From Salibaculum sp035270045 (lineage in GTDB: Bacteria > Pseudomonadota > Alphaproteobacteria > Rhodobacterales > Rhodobacteraceae), in assembly GCF_035270045.1 (NCBI RefSeq), contig NZ_DATFIP010000047.1, positions 1 to 64,000 of the forward strand: a stretch of 64,000 bases of DNA, given 5' to 3'. The translations under genes were made by a program, and so were the position numbers. Positions within the stretch are counted from its first letter, which is position 1. Every line of letters begins with the position of its first letter. This document shows positions 33,766-42,844 of the stretch, piece by piece. The notes beneath the pieces were generated by a model. It was not told the DNA's origin. It searched no databases and saw only the letters and a list, made by a program, of their open reading frames with translations.

Positions 33766-34494
33766 TCAGTCCTCGAAGCAGTCGGCCCGGCCATCCTTGC
33801 GGATCGTCGCCGCCCCGTCGATGATGTTCGCCGCCCGGGCGCGCACGAAATCCGAGGGCCGCGCCGCCGATCGCCCGCCGGGATCGGGCAGTACCGCCGC
33901 GAGGCGCGCGGCCTGAACCGGGGACAGGTCCCGTGCTTGGACCCCGAAATAGTGCTCCGCCGCTGCCTCGACGCCAAAGACGCCCTCATCGAACTCGGCC
34001 ACGTTCAAGTAGACTTCGAGGATCCTGCGCTTGGACCAGATGGCCTCGACCACCGGGGTCAGTAACGCCTCGAGGGATTTTCGGAACCAGCTGCGCCCGT
34101 GCCAGAGATAGACGTTCTTGACCGTCTGCTGGCTGATGGTTGATCCGCCCCGCCCCGTCCCGTCATTCATGGCAGCGCGGATCGCCGACAGATCCAGCCC
34201 CCAGTGCAGGCAGTAGTCGGCATCCTCTGCGGCCACTGCGGCGCGGGCCATGACAGGCGCGATCTCCTCCATTGCCACCCAGCTGTGGTCGACCCCGTCC
34301 AAGCGGCGGCTTTCGGCGAACATGTAAGGCGTCGTCGGCGGGTTGATTATGGAAAACAGCCCGACGAACAACATCGTGATACCAATCACCAGCAGCCCCC
34401 CCCTCAGCAGCCAGCGCCGCAGGAAACGACGCAGGCGCCGCAGACGCGGCACCTTGCTGGACTTGCCTGTGCGGGATGCGGGTTTCCTCGCCAT
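33766..34494 (-). CDS. mtgA: monofunctional biosynthetic peptidoglycan transglycosylase
   Basis: MtgA polymerises lipid II into glycan strands. The protein has a short, very basic cytoplasmic tail (RRLRRFLRRWLLR), one membrane helix at about residues 31-50 and a family 51 glycosyltransferase domain. The catalytic glutamate lies in VAAEDADYCLHWGLD, near residue 88-92, where most members read AEDxxFxxHxGxD. GGSTISQQTVKNVYLWHGRSWFRKSLE and RRILEVYLNVAEF follow. Two nearby ATGs exist; 34494 (MARKPASR) is used here, 34503 is the alternative. Length is normal at about 242 residues. Confidence 0.92.
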   Translation of the reverse strand: MARKPASRTGKSSKVPRLRRLRRFLRRWLLRGGLLVIGITMLFVGLFSIINPPTTPYMFAESRRLDGVDHSWVAMEEIAPVMARAAVAAEDADYCLHWGLDLSAIRAAMNDGTGRGGSTISQQTVKNVYLWHGRSWFRKSLEALLTPVVEAIWSKRRILEVYLNVAEFDEGVFGVEAAAEHYFGVQARDLSPVQAARLAAVLPDPGGRSAARPSDFVRARAANIIDGAATIRKDGRADCFED

Positions 34495-34525
34495 GCGGCC
34501 CATTCACACCGTTCAACGCGAACGG

Positions 34526-34906
34526 TCAAGCAACGGCCCGACATTCCGGCACACGTTGTGTACAGAGCACTTCCGCCTGAGGCCTGACCGTCGGCAAAAA
34601 CGGCTTCGTGCCGGGCGAACATGAGATGGTGATGGGTGACCGAACGGGTGGTGACCCGTCCGCCAGGTAGAAGGTCACGCCGGTATAGGTCGCGTTCCCG
34701 ACACCTTCCAAGTTCAAGATGACCGAAGCGCCCGGATAAGATGCGGTGATGTCTATGCCGTTCACACTGTCATTGTCGAACCGGTCGCAATCCGAATCAT
34801 CGTTCTGGTCGGTCAGGGTCAGGACTGACTTGGTCATAGATGTTCCCGCCGCCGGTGGAACAAAGGGGTCAATTTTCAGTAACTGATCCGCGTAACTGTT
34901 GGGCAT
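34526..34906 (-). pseudogene. Hint-domain protein remnant with internal deletion
   Basis: From the ATG at 34906 the - strand encodes MPNSYADQLLKIDPF, then LTDQNDDSDCDRFDNDSVNGIDITASYPG and YTGVTFYLADG, the N-terminal domain I recall from large roseobacter Hint-domain proteins. After about 34655 the match ends. A different frame across 34655-34560 reads VTHHHLMFARHEAVFADGQAS, the C-terminal end of a Hint module (HxLxFxRHExxxAxG). The FTPGT...VEDL core that should lie between, about 150-200 residues, is gone. So an internal deletion plus a frame change left only the ends. The N-terminal fragment could still be translated to 34526, but is unlikely to be functional. Confidence 0.6.
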
Positions 34907-34978
34907 GATGGAACTCGCTCGGGCTGATTCCTGCACGATTCTGCTTTTTCATGCTCACAAAAATAGCGTGAAAAAGTT

Positions 34979-35007
34979 CGGGGCGCGAAATGGCTTTTCG
35001 CGCCCCG
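34979..35007 (-). terminator. terminator of gltB
   Basis: CGGGGCGCGAAA (34979-34990) pairs with TTTCGCGCCCCG (34996-35007), a 12-bp perfect stem with a five-base loop. On the - strand it is followed by AACTTTTT. It lies 45 bases after the gltB stop. Confidence 0.85.
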
Positions 35008-35051
35008 GAAACGAGACCTGCAATAGCGGGTCGATCATGCCAAACCTTTGG

Positions 35052-38000
35052 TCACTCGGCTGGAACTGCGCTGTCCTCAAGACCCAGCGGCGCCGACAGA
35101 TGCGGCAGCATCTCCTTGGGACAGATCTGCACGAAGTTCGGCTTTTCGACCTCCCAGTGCTGCAACAGATCGGCGGCCTTTCGGCTGCCGGTCTCTGCGG
35201 CGTGACGCTCGATCAGGCCCTTCAGTTCGGCCTCCCAGTGATCCACCGTGACCGGGCAGGTCACCAGAGTTTCCATGTTCATCAGGTTCCGCGCCGTCCC
35301 ATCCGGATCGTGCAGATAGGCCATGCCGCCAGTCATACCGGCCCCGAAATTCGCGCCGATTTCGCCCAGGATCACGGCGACCCCGCCAGTCATGTATTCG
35401 CAGCCGTTCGACCCGCAGCCCTCGATCACGACATGCGCGCCCGAGTTGCGCACCGCGAAACGTTCCCCGGCCCGTCCGGCGGCGAAAAGATAACCGCCGG
35501 TCGCCCCATACAGAACCGTGTTGCCGATGATCGTGTTCTCGCTGGCCACGAGCGGGCTGATCTGCGGTGGGCGCACCACGATCGTGCCCCCTGACAGGCC
35601 CTTGCCTACATAGTCGTTTGCATCACCGGACACCTCGAGCTTGAGCCCCGGCGCGGCGAAGGCGCCCAGGGACTGGCCCGCGCTGCCCTTGAGCTTGACC
35701 GTGAGGTGATCGGGCTGAAGGTCATTGTTCATTCCGAAGTTGCCCACGATATGGCTGGAGGTGCGGGTGCCGATGGTGCGCAGCGTGTTCTGCACCGCGT
35801 ATTCCAACTGCATCTTTTCACCGTCCTGAAGGAAGCGCGCGGCATCCTTGACGATCTGCGCATCCAGCGTGTCGAGGACCTCGTTGCGGGGCTTGTCCCG
35901 ATCGTGAACGATGTCCTGGGCGCCGTCGACGGTGATCAGCAGCGGGTTCAGGTCCAAGTCGTCCAGATGTGCCGAGCCGCGGCTGACCTGCGCAAGAAGA
36001 TCGGCGCGCCCGATCACCTCGTCCAGAGAGCGCGCCCCGATCTCGGCCAGTATCTCTCGCACCTCGGAGGCGTAGAAGGTGATCAGGTTGACCACCTTGT
36101 CCGCATTGCCTGTGAATTTCTCGCGCAGGCGCTCGTCCTGGGTGCAGACGCCCACCGGGCAGGTGTTCGACTGACACTGGCGGACCATGATACAGCCCAT
36201 GGCGATCAGGCCGGCGGTACCGATGCCGTATTCCTCGGCGCCCATCATGGCGGCCATGACAATGTCGCGCCCAGTGCGCAGCCCACCGTCGGTGCGCAGG
36301 GTCACGCGCGACCGAAGATTGTTCATCGACAGCACCTGGTGCGTCTCGGTCAGGCCCATTTCCCAGGGCAGGCCCGCGTACTTGATGGAGGTCGCGGGGC
36401 TGGCCCCGGTGCCACCGTTGTGACCGGAGATCAGGATCACGTCGGCCTTGGCCTTGGCCACGCCGGCCGCGATGGTCCCGACCCCGCTGGAGGCGACGAG
36501 CTTTACCGTCACCTTGCAGCGCGGGTTGATCTGCTTGAGGTCGTAGATCAGCTGCGCAAGGTCCTCGATCGAGTAGATGTCGTGGTGCGGCGGGGGCGAG
36601 ATCAGCGTCACACCCGGTGTCGAGTGCCGCAGCCGCGCAATGAGCTTGGTCACCTTCATCCCCGGCAGCTGGCCGCCCTCGCCGGGTTTGGCACCTTGGG
36701 CGACCTTGATTTCCAGTTCTTCACACTGGTTGAGGTATTCAGCCGTCACGCCGAATCGTCCTGATGCGACCTGCTTGATCTTGGCCGAGGGGTTGTCACC
36801 ATTGGGTTCGGGCACGAAATGCGCCGGGTCCTCGCCGCCCTCGCCGCTATCGGACTTGGCACCGATGCGGTTCATGGCGACGTTCAACGTCTTGTGCGCC
36901 TCGGGCGAGAGCGCGCCCAGCGACATCCCCGGGGTGACGAACCTCTTGCGGATGCTGGTGATGCTCTCGACCTCCTCGATGGGAACGGGATGGCCCATGG
37001 GCTTGATCGCCAGAAGGTCGCGCAGGTGGATCGGTGGGTTCGACTGCATGGCTGCCGAATACTGCTTCCACAACTCGAAAGAGGCGCGGTCGCAGGCCTG
37101 CTGCATCAGGTGCATCGACGTGGCTTCCCAAGCGTGTTTCTCACCCGAGCGGCGCGCCTTGTAGAAACCGCCGATCGGCAGGATATCCTGGTTGCCGCGC
37201 CAGCCCTGGGCATGGACCTGCTCGACCTTCTTCTGAAGACCGTTGAGCCCGATACCCGAGATGCGGCTGTGCATACCGGGGAAATACTCTGCCACCATGG
37301 CGCGGGAAAGGCCCACCGCCTCAAAGTTCAGCCCGCCGCGATAGGACGAGATGACGGAAATCCCCATCTTGGCCATGATCTTGAGAAGCCCCTGGTCGAT
37401 GGCCTTGCGATAACGTGCCACGGCCTCGGTCAGTGTCCCGTCCAGCAGGCCGCGGTCTATCCTGTCGGCCAGCGAATCCTCGGCCAGGTAGGCGTTGACC
37501 ACCGTGGCGCCGCTGCTGACCAATACGGCGAAATAATGCGGGTCGACGCATTCGGCCGAGCGCACGTTGATCGACGTGAAGGTCCGAAGGCCCTTGCGCG
37601 TCAGCCAGCTGTGGACGGCGCTGGTCGCCAGGATCATGGGCATGGGCACCTTGTCAGGGTCCTGGTGCTGATCAGTCAGGACCAGGTGCCCCGCGCCCGA
37701 GCGTACAGCATCCTCGGCCTCTTCGCGGATGCGCGACAGCGCGTCGCGCAGTGCCGAGGTCCCGCCGCCGACGGGAAAGGTGCAGTCGATCTCGACCGAG
37801 GGGGCGTTGAAGGCGCTCACCAGCGCATCCCACTGAGCATTCCCCACGAAGGGGCTTTCCAGCACCAGGATCTCGGTCTGGCTGCTGTCCTCGTCCAGGA
37901 CGTTCTTGAGGTTGCCGAAACGGGTCTTGAGGCTCATGACGCGGAATTCGCGCAGGCTGTCGATCGGCGGGTTCGTCACTTGGCTGAAGTTCTGCCGGAA

Positions 38001-39590
38001 GAAGTGGCTGAGCGGGCGATACTTGTCCGAAAGTACCGCGCTGGGCGTGTCATCCCCCATCGAGGCGATGGCTTCCTTGCCGTCCTCGGCCATGGGCACC
38101 AGAATGCTCTCCAGTTCCTCGATGCTGTAGCCCGCAGCGATCTGGCGCTTGCGCAATTCGGCCCCCGAATGCAGCGGGGTCTCGGAGACGCCGGCCAACC
38201 TGTCGTCGAGGTTGTTGATCTTGCCTACCCATTCGCCAAAGGGCAGCGCGCGGGCCAGCTTGTCCTTGATCTCGGCGTCGTGGAACAGCTTGCCAGTGGC
38301 CATGTCGATGGCCAGCATCTGGCCGGGGCCAAGCGCACCCTTTTCGGTCACCGCGGCCTCGTCCGTGGGCACCATCCCCACCTCGGACCCGGCGATGACC
38401 AGCCCGTCGCCGGTGACGACGTAGCGCATGGGGCGCAGACCGTTGCGGTCGAGCCCCGCGCAGACCCAGCGCCCATCGGTCATGGCCAGGGCGGCAGGGC
38501 CGTCCCAGGGTTCCATCACGGAATTGCAGTAGGAATACATGTCGCGCCAGGCCTGCGGCAGTTCGGTGGCCTGCTTGGACCAGCTTTCGGGCACCATCAG
38601 GGTCTTGGCCATGGGTGCGGATCGACCCGAGCGCACCAGCACCTCGAAGACCGCATCAAGCGCCGCCGAATCCGACGACCCGCCCGGCACGATGGGCTTG
38701 ATGTCCTCTGCCATGTCGCCGAACGCCGCCGAGGCCATGCGGATCTCGTGGCTTCTGAGCCAGTTCAGGTTGCCCTTGAGCGTGTTGATCTCGCCGTTGT
38801 GGGCCAGCATCCGGAACGGCTGGGCCAACCACCACTGCGGAAAGGTATTGGTGGAATAGCGCTGGTGGTAGATCGCGAAAGCGCTTTCGAAGCGTTCATC
38901 CTGCAGGTCGGGATAGAACTCGGCCACTTGCTCGGCCAGCATCATGCCCTTGTAGATAATCGATCGGCACGACAGCGATGCGAGATACAGTTCCGCCACG
39001 CCCGCAGCGGCGGCGGCCTTCTCGATCCGGCGGCGGATGACGTAGAGCTCGCGCTCGAAGGTCTCCTCGTCCACGCCCTTGGCGTTGGAGATCAGGATCT
39101 GCTCGATCTCGGGGCGGGTCGCATTGGCCTTTTCGCCCAGGCAGTCGACGACCACGGGCACATGGCGCCAGCCGTAGATGGAATACCCCATGCGCAGGAC
39201 TTCGGACTCCACGATGGTCCGGCAGGTCTCTTGCGCGCCGAAATCCGTGCGCGGCAGGAACACCTGCCCCACGGCCAACAACTCGTGACGGCGCGGGGTA
39301 TGGCCCGTGCGCTCGACCTGGTCATAAAAGAAGGGCACCGGGATCTGAACGTGGATGCCCGCGCCGTCGCCGGTCTTGCCATCGGCATCCACCGCGCCGC
39401 GATGCCAAACCGCCTTGAGCGCGTCGATACCGTTCTGCACAACCTGCCGCGAAGGCTTGCCGTCGACCGAGACGACCAGTCCAACACCGCAGTTGGCTTT
39501 CTCATCCTCGGGCCTGTACAGGCCGTTCTCGGCCACCCAGTCGCGCTTGGCCTGTTCCTTGGCAGCCCAGCTTGCATCGAACTTGGTCAT
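35052..39590 (-). CDS. gltB: glutamate synthase (NADPH) large subunit
   Basis: GltB releases ammonia from glutamine and makes glutamate from 2-oxoglutarate. The 1512-residue precursor has a 33-residue propeptide, with C34 in KANCGVGLVVS becoming the N-terminal nucleophile of the glutaminase domain. The central and FMN-binding synthase domains follow (GGEDPAHF, ISGHNGGTGASP, and LRTDGGLRTGRDIVMAAMMGAEEYG). The [3Fe-4S] ligands are in MGCIMVRQCQSNTCPVGVC near residues 1130-1150. The C-terminal beta-helix domain contains repeated Gly-rich turns such as GKGLSGGTIVV and GGYLFAAGRAGERFAVRNSG. All parts are present at normal length. The small subunit gene gltD lies upstream, separated by one secreted-protein gene. 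Confidence 0.97.
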   Translation of the reverse strand: MTKFDASWAAKEQAKRDWVAENGLYRPEDEKANCGVGLVVSVDGKPSRQVVQNGIDALKAVWHRGAVDADGKTGDGAGIHVQIPVPFFYDQVERTGHTPRRHELLAVGQVFLPRTDFGAQETCRTIVESEVLRMGYSIYGWRHVPVVVDCLGEKANATRPEIEQILISNAKGVDEETFERELYVIRRRIEKAAAAAGVAELYLASLSCRSIIYKGMMLAEQVAEFYPDLQDERFESAFAIYHQRYSTNTFPQWWLAQPFRMLAHNGEINTLKGNLNWLRSHEIRMASAAFGDMAEDIKPIVPGGSSDSAALDAVFEVLVRSGRSAPMAKTLMVPESWSKQATELPQAWRDMYSYCNSVMEPWDGPAALAMTDGRWVCAGLDRNGLRPMRYVVTGDGLVIAGSEVGMVPTDEAAVTEKGALGPGQMLAIDMATGKLFHDAEIKDKLARALPFGEWVGKINNLDDRLAGVSETPLHSGAELRKRQIAAGYSIEELESILVPMAEDGKEAIASMGDDTPSAVLSDKYRPLSHFFRQNFSQVTNPPIDSLREFRVMSLKTRFGNLKNVLDEDSSQTEILVLESPFVGNAQWDALVSAFNAPSVEIDCTFPVGGGTSALRDALSRIREEAEDAVRSGAGHLVLTDQHQDPDKVPMPMILATSAVHSWLTRKGLRTFTSINVRSAECVDPHYFAVLVSSGATVVNAYLAEDSLADRIDRGLLDGTLTEAVARYRKAIDQGLLKIMAKMGISVISSYRGGLNFEAVGLSRAMVAEYFPGMHSRISGIGLNGLQKKVEQVHAQGWRGNQDILPIGGFYKARRSGEKHAWEATSMHLMQQACDRASFELWKQYSAAMQSNPPIHLRDLLAIKPMGHPVPIEEVESITSIRKRFVTPGMSLGALSPEAHKTLNVAMNRIGAKSDSGEGGEDPAHFVPEPNGDNPSAKIKQVASGRFGVTAEYLNQCEELEIKVAQGAKPGEGGQLPGMKVTKLIARLRHSTPGVTLISPPPHHDIYSIEDLAQLIYDLKQINPRCKVTVKLVASSGVGTIAAGVAKAKADVILISGHNGGTGASPATSIKYAGLPWEMGLTETHQVLSMNNLRSRVTLRTDGGLRTGRDIVMAAMMGAEEYGIGTAGLIAMGCIMVRQCQSNTCPVGVCTQDERLREKFTGNADKVVNLITFYASEVREILAEIGARSLDEVIGRADLLAQVSRGSAHLDDLDLNPLLITVDGAQDIVHDRDKPRNEVLDTLDAQIVKDAARFLQDGEKMQLEYAVQNTLRTIGTRTSSHIVGNFGMNNDLQPDHLTVKLKGSAGQSLGAFAAPGLKLEVSGDANDYVGKGLSGGTIVVRPPQISPLVASENTIIGNTVLYGATGGYLFAAGRAGERFAVRNSGAHVVIEGCGSNGCEYMTGGVAVILGEIGANFGAGMTGGMAYLHDPDGTARNLMNMETLVTCPVTVDHWEAELKGLIERHAAETGSRKAADLLQHWEVEKPNFVQICPKEMLPHLSAPLGLEDSAVPAE

Positions 39591-39639
39591 GGTCTCGCTC
39601 CTCGTTTCGCGCCAAGGCGGGCGCGTGGTCGGTTGCCTG

Positions 39640-40329
39640 TCAGTCCGTCGCCAGCGACGACATCACGACGCCGCAGCCGTATTTCGGATTGACGGAAAGA
39701 AAGCCCGGCTCGCCGGGAAAGATGAACTCGACGGGGCTTCCGTCGATCTCGAAACTGTCATCGGGGGTGGTATATTCGCTGATGCCCGACAGGAAGACGC
39801 GCCAGTCGGGGTGGACAAATTCGCGCCCCTGCCCGCGCCATACCTCGGCGCCATCGCCGTCGCGGGTGACGATCTCGTATTCCGTGCGCAACAGGGTGAC
39901 GCCGTCGATCACCACACTTTCGCCGGTCAGACGGTCCTCGCCGGTGTAGCGGGTCGGGCCGATCTCGTCGCTTTGAGTGACAAAGTCCCAGGTATCGCGA
40001 TCCGTGGCCAGGAGTTCGGTCAGCGAGGCCCGGTCGGCGGGGCTGCTTTCCAGCCGCTCGGTATGGCCCGAGGCCAGGTGGAAGCTCTCGATCCACTGCG
40101 CCTCGGAGTCGACGCGCCCGACATAAGTGATCATCTGTTCATCCAGGTCTGCGCGGCGCGTGTGCCCCTCGGGATCAGATATACAGGTGAACATGTGGCT
40201 TACCGTGCAGTCCTTGCCCTGGACCGTCACGAAGGCTTCGCAGCCCTGCGGCAGGTCAAAGGTCTGCGCAGCCGCCAGTCCGGGGGCGGCCAGAATGGTG
40301 GCGATGCTCATCAGTCCGGCTGTCTTCAT
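39640..40329 (-). CDS. secreted protein of unknown function between gltB and gltD
   Basis: The 229-residue protein has a clear signal peptide, MKTAGLMSIATILAAPGLAAAQ, and so acts in the periplasm or outside. The mature part is acidic, with four cysteines (DLPQGCEAF, GKDCTVSHMFTC and KYGCGV) that could form two disulfides. It lacks membrane segments. WIESFHLASGHTERLESSP, EIGPTRYTGEDRLTGE and GREFVHPDWRVFLSG are the most distinctive stretches. I do not recognise the family. It is on the same strand as gltD and gltB, between them (61 bases after gltD, 49 before gltB), so it is probably part of their transcript. The ATG at 40329 follows AGGAGGA. Confidence 0.75.
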   Translation of the reverse strand: MKTAGLMSIATILAAPGLAAAQTFDLPQGCEAFVTVQGKDCTVSHMFTCISDPEGHTRRADLDEQMITYVGRVDSEAQWIESFHLASGHTERLESSPADRASLTELLATDRDTWDFVTQSDEIGPTRYTGEDRLTGESVVIDGVTLLRTEYEIVTRDGDGAEVWRGQGREFVHPDWRVFLSGISEYTTPDDSFEIDGSPVEFIFPGEPGFLSVNPKYGCGVVMSSLATD

Positions 40330-40390
40330 TCTGTCCTCCTGCACGGTGGTTCGGCGGCCGCGATACCCTTGGAATACCTTGGGTTGCGAC

Positions 40391-41824
40391 CTATTCCGCC
40401 GCGACCGCAGCCCCTTGCGACACGTACTCCAGGATCGCGTCTGCGGCGTCGCGCCCGTCGCGGATTGCCCAGACGACCAAGCTCGCACCCCGCACGATGT
40501 CCCCGGCAGCATACACGCCTTCAAGGCTGGTGCGGCCGGTCGTGAACTCGGCCTTGACGGTGCCCCAGCGGGTAACCTCCAGGCCCTCGACACCCCAGAG
40601 CTTGGGCAATTCTTCAGGCTCGAAGCCCAGCGCCTTGATCACAAGATCGGCCTCTTCGACGTAGTCGCTGCCCTCGATCAGTTCGGGCATCTGGCGGCCG
40701 CTGGCGTCGGGGGCGCCCAGACGCATTTGCTGCACCATGACGCCCTCCACCGCATCGCCGGCAAAGCCCTTTGGCGCGGTCAGCCAGACGAATTCCACAC
40801 CTTCTTCCTCGGCATTTTTCACCTCGCGCTGCGAACCGGGCATGTTGTCGCGGTCGCGGCGATAGAGGCACTTCACGCTTTCCGCGCCCTGCCGAATGGC
40901 CGTGCGCACGCAGTCCATGGCCGTGTCGCCGCCACCGATCACGACAACTTTCTTTCCTTGGGCGCTCAATTCGCCGCTTTCGAATTCTTCGACGACGTCG
41001 CCGAAGCTCTTGCGATTGGAGGCGGTCAGGTAGTCGATGGCGCGCACGATCCCCTCGGCACCCGATCCCGGGGCCTGCAACTCGCGCGACTTGTAGACGC
41101 CGGTGGCGATAAGCACCGCGTCGTGCTTTCCGCGGATGGCATCGAAGGACAGGTCGTCGCCCACGTCACAGTTCAGAACGAACTCGACCCCACCCTGTTC
41201 CAGCTGGTGGTTGCGGCGCATGACCACGTCCTTTTCCAGCTTGAACCCGGGAATGCCGTAAGTCATCAGCCCGCCCGCGCGATCGTAGCGGTCGTAGATT
41301 GTCACCTGAATGCCTTCGCGGCGCAGTTTGTCGGCCGCGGCCAGACCAGCCGGGCCTGCACCGATGATGCCGACGCTTTCGGTGCGTTCCGCGTAGGGCA
41401 CGATGGGCTTGACCCAGCCCTCCTCCCAGGCGGTATCGGTGATGTATTTCTCGACCTGGCCAATGGTAACGGTGCCATGGCCGGACTTTTCGATCACGCA
41501 GTTGCCCTCGCACAGACGATCCTGCGGGCAGATGCGGCCACAGATCTCCGGGAAGGTGTTGGTGGCCTGGCTCAGTTCATAGGCCTCTTGCAGGCGATTC
41601 TCGGCCGTCAGGCGCAGCCAGTCAGGGATGTTGTTGTGTAGAGGACAGTGCGACTGGCAGTAAGGCACGCCACATTGGCTGCACCGTGCGGCCTGCTCCT
41701 TGGCCTTCTCGTCGGCGTATTCGGCATAGATCTCGTGGAAATCCGTCCGGCGAAGGTCGGGCGGACGCTTGTCCGGCATGTCCCGTTCCACATCGACGAA
41801 CTTGAGCATCTTCTGACCAGACAC
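40391..41824 (-). CDS. gltD: glutamate synthase (NADPH) small subunit
   Basis: GltD brings electrons from NADPH through FAD and two [4Fe-4S] clusters to GltB. The 477-residue protein has the N-terminal cluster cysteines in ARCSQCGVPYCQSHCPLHNNIPDW (about residues 45-70) and CGRICPQDRLCEGNC (about 96-110). The FAD site is VGIIGAGPAGLAAADKLRR, and the NADPH site VVVIGGGDTAMDCVRTAIRQG. VYAAGDIVRGASLVVWAIRDGR is near the end. I start it at the GTG at 41824, which has AGGAGG seven bases upstream; an ATG at 41848 would swallow this ribosome binding site, and an ATG at 41809 is a shorter option. Confidence 0.95.
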   Translation of the reverse strand: MSGQKMLKFVDVERDMPDKRPPDLRRTDFHEIYAEYADEKAKEQAARCSQCGVPYCQSHCPLHNNIPDWLRLTAENRLQEAYELSQATNTFPEICGRICPQDRLCEGNCVIEKSGHGTVTIGQVEKYITDTAWEEGWVKPIVPYAERTESVGIIGAGPAGLAAADKLRREGIQVTIYDRYDRAGGLMTYGIPGFKLEKDVVMRRNHQLEQGGVEFVLNCDVGDDLSFDAIRGKHDAVLIATGVYKSRELQAPGSGAEGIVRAIDYLTASNRKSFGDVVEEFESGELSAQGKKVVVIGGGDTAMDCVRTAIRQGAESVKCLYRRDRDNMPGSQREVKNAEEEGVEFVWLTAPKGFAGDAVEGVMVQQMRLGAPDASGRQMPELIEGSDYVEEADLVIKALGFEPEELPKLWGVEGLEVTRWGTVKAEFTTGRTSLEGVYAAGDIVRGASLVVWAIRDGRDAADAILEYVSQGAAVAAE

Positions 41825-41841
41825 GTTCCGTCCTCCTAAAG

Positions 41842-41857
41842 GGTCCACTGACGGACC
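41842..41857. promoter_or_regulatory. inverted repeat GGTCC-N6-GGACC just upstream of gltD
   Basis: GGTCC (41842-41846) and GGACC (41853-41857) are inverted around ACTGAC, 18 bases upstream of the gltD start. Its half-sites resemble the GTCCG/CGGAC motif 105 bases further upstream, so the two may belong to one regulatory region, but this is weak evidence. Confidence 0.3.
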
Positions 41858-41961
41858 TGTCTAACTGGATCGTCTCAGAAAGAAAAGTCATAGTATCTGA
41901 CCTATTTATCAGAAAGACTTGGCAGAACTGCGCAAAAGCCGCCGACGGTCCATCATTTTAA

Positions 41962-41977
41962 GTCCGGTACGGACCTA
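41962..41977. promoter_or_regulatory. GTCCGGTACGGACCTA inverted-repeat motif between gltD and uppP
   Basis: GTCCG and CGGAC flank GTA in a 13-base inverted repeat (41962-41974), followed by CTA. The site is within the 216-base region between divergent gltD and uppP, 64 bases before uppP. It matches the ilvE-upstream motif at 28518-28533 in 15 of 16 positions. Confidence 0.5.
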
Positions 41978-42040
41978 TTTCCCGATCTTTCGTATTTCGC
42001 TGCCTTGGTTAGAAACGGGGGAAACGAATCAGGCGGACCC

Positions 42041-42844
42041 ATGTCCCTATTCACCCTCGCCCTCGTCGCCGTGATCCAGGGCATCACCGAGTTTCTGCCG
42101 GTCTCGTCGTCGGGGCACCTGGTCCTGATACCGCAGATGACCGGGCGCGCCGACCAGGGCCTTGTAATCGACGTGTCCGTTCACTTAGGGACCCTACTGG
42201 CGGTGATCCTCTACTTCTGGCGCGACGTGCGCGGGGCGCTTCTGGGGCTGCCGCGGCTGGCGAAGGGCCGCGCGGACACCAAGGGCGCGCGTCTGGCACT
42301 GCTACTGATCGTTGCGACGATCCCGGCGGTTCTTTTCGGGCTGGCGCTCAAACTGACCGGGCTGGACGCGGCCATGCGCTCCGTGGCGCTGATCGGCTGG
42401 ACGATGCTGATTTTCGGCCTCGTGCTTTACTGGGCCGACCAGACCGGAGGGGTGGACAAGCAGGCCCGCGACTGGTCCCTGCGCGACGCGGCCATCATGG
42501 GGGCCTGGCAGGCCCTCGCGCTCATCCCCGGCACATCACGTTCCGGCATCACGATCACCGCGGCTCGGCACTTGGGCTATGCCCGCGAGGACGGCGCGAA
42601 ACTGGCCATGCTGATGTCGATTCCGGTCATCCTGGCGTCGGGCGTGCTGTTGGGGGCCGAGGTGGCACTGGCCGCCGATGCAGAAGCCGCCCGCAACGGG
42701 GCACTGGCCGCCGCCATGGCCTTTGTCGCGGCGCTTGCCGCACTGTCGCTGATGATGCGCCTGTTGAAATCAGTCAGCTTCACGCCCTACGTGATCTACA
42801 GAGTGGTCCTGGGGGTGGTTCTGTTGGTGATCGCCTATTCCTAG
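42041..42844 (+). CDS. uppP: undecaprenyl-diphosphatase
   Basis: UppP (BacA) recycles undecaprenyl diphosphate to the monophosphate lipid carrier used for peptidoglycan and polysaccharide synthesis. The 267-residue protein has eight predicted membrane helices. The two catalytic motifs are QGITEFLPVSSSGHL at residues 13-27 and PGTSRSGITI near 164-173. Both are complete, with the essential glutamate, serine and arginine. The ATG at 42041 is used because the motif QGITEFLP normally starts about 13 residues in. It converges with the NDUFA9-like gene; the two stop codons share CTAG at 42841-42844. Confidence 0.95.
   Translation: MSLFTLALVAVIQGITEFLPVSSSGHLVLIPQMTGRADQGLVIDVSVHLGTLLAVILYFWRDVRGALLGLPRLAKGRADTKGARLALLLIVATIPAVLFGLALKLTGLDAAMRSVALIGWTMLIFGLVLYWADQTGGVDKQARDWSLRDAAIMGAWQALALIPGTSRSGITITAARHLGYAREDGAKLAMLMSIPVILASGVLLGAEVALAADAEAARNGALAAAMAFVAALAALSLMMRLLKSVSFTPYVIYRVVLGVVLLVIAYS

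Noticed and set aside
36819..39692. 957-codon open frame on the + strand opposite gltB
   Set aside because: It lies wholly antisense to a complete glutamate synthase gene with all motifs; the product has no domain, and long antisense frames are expected in GC-rich DNA with strong third-position bias.
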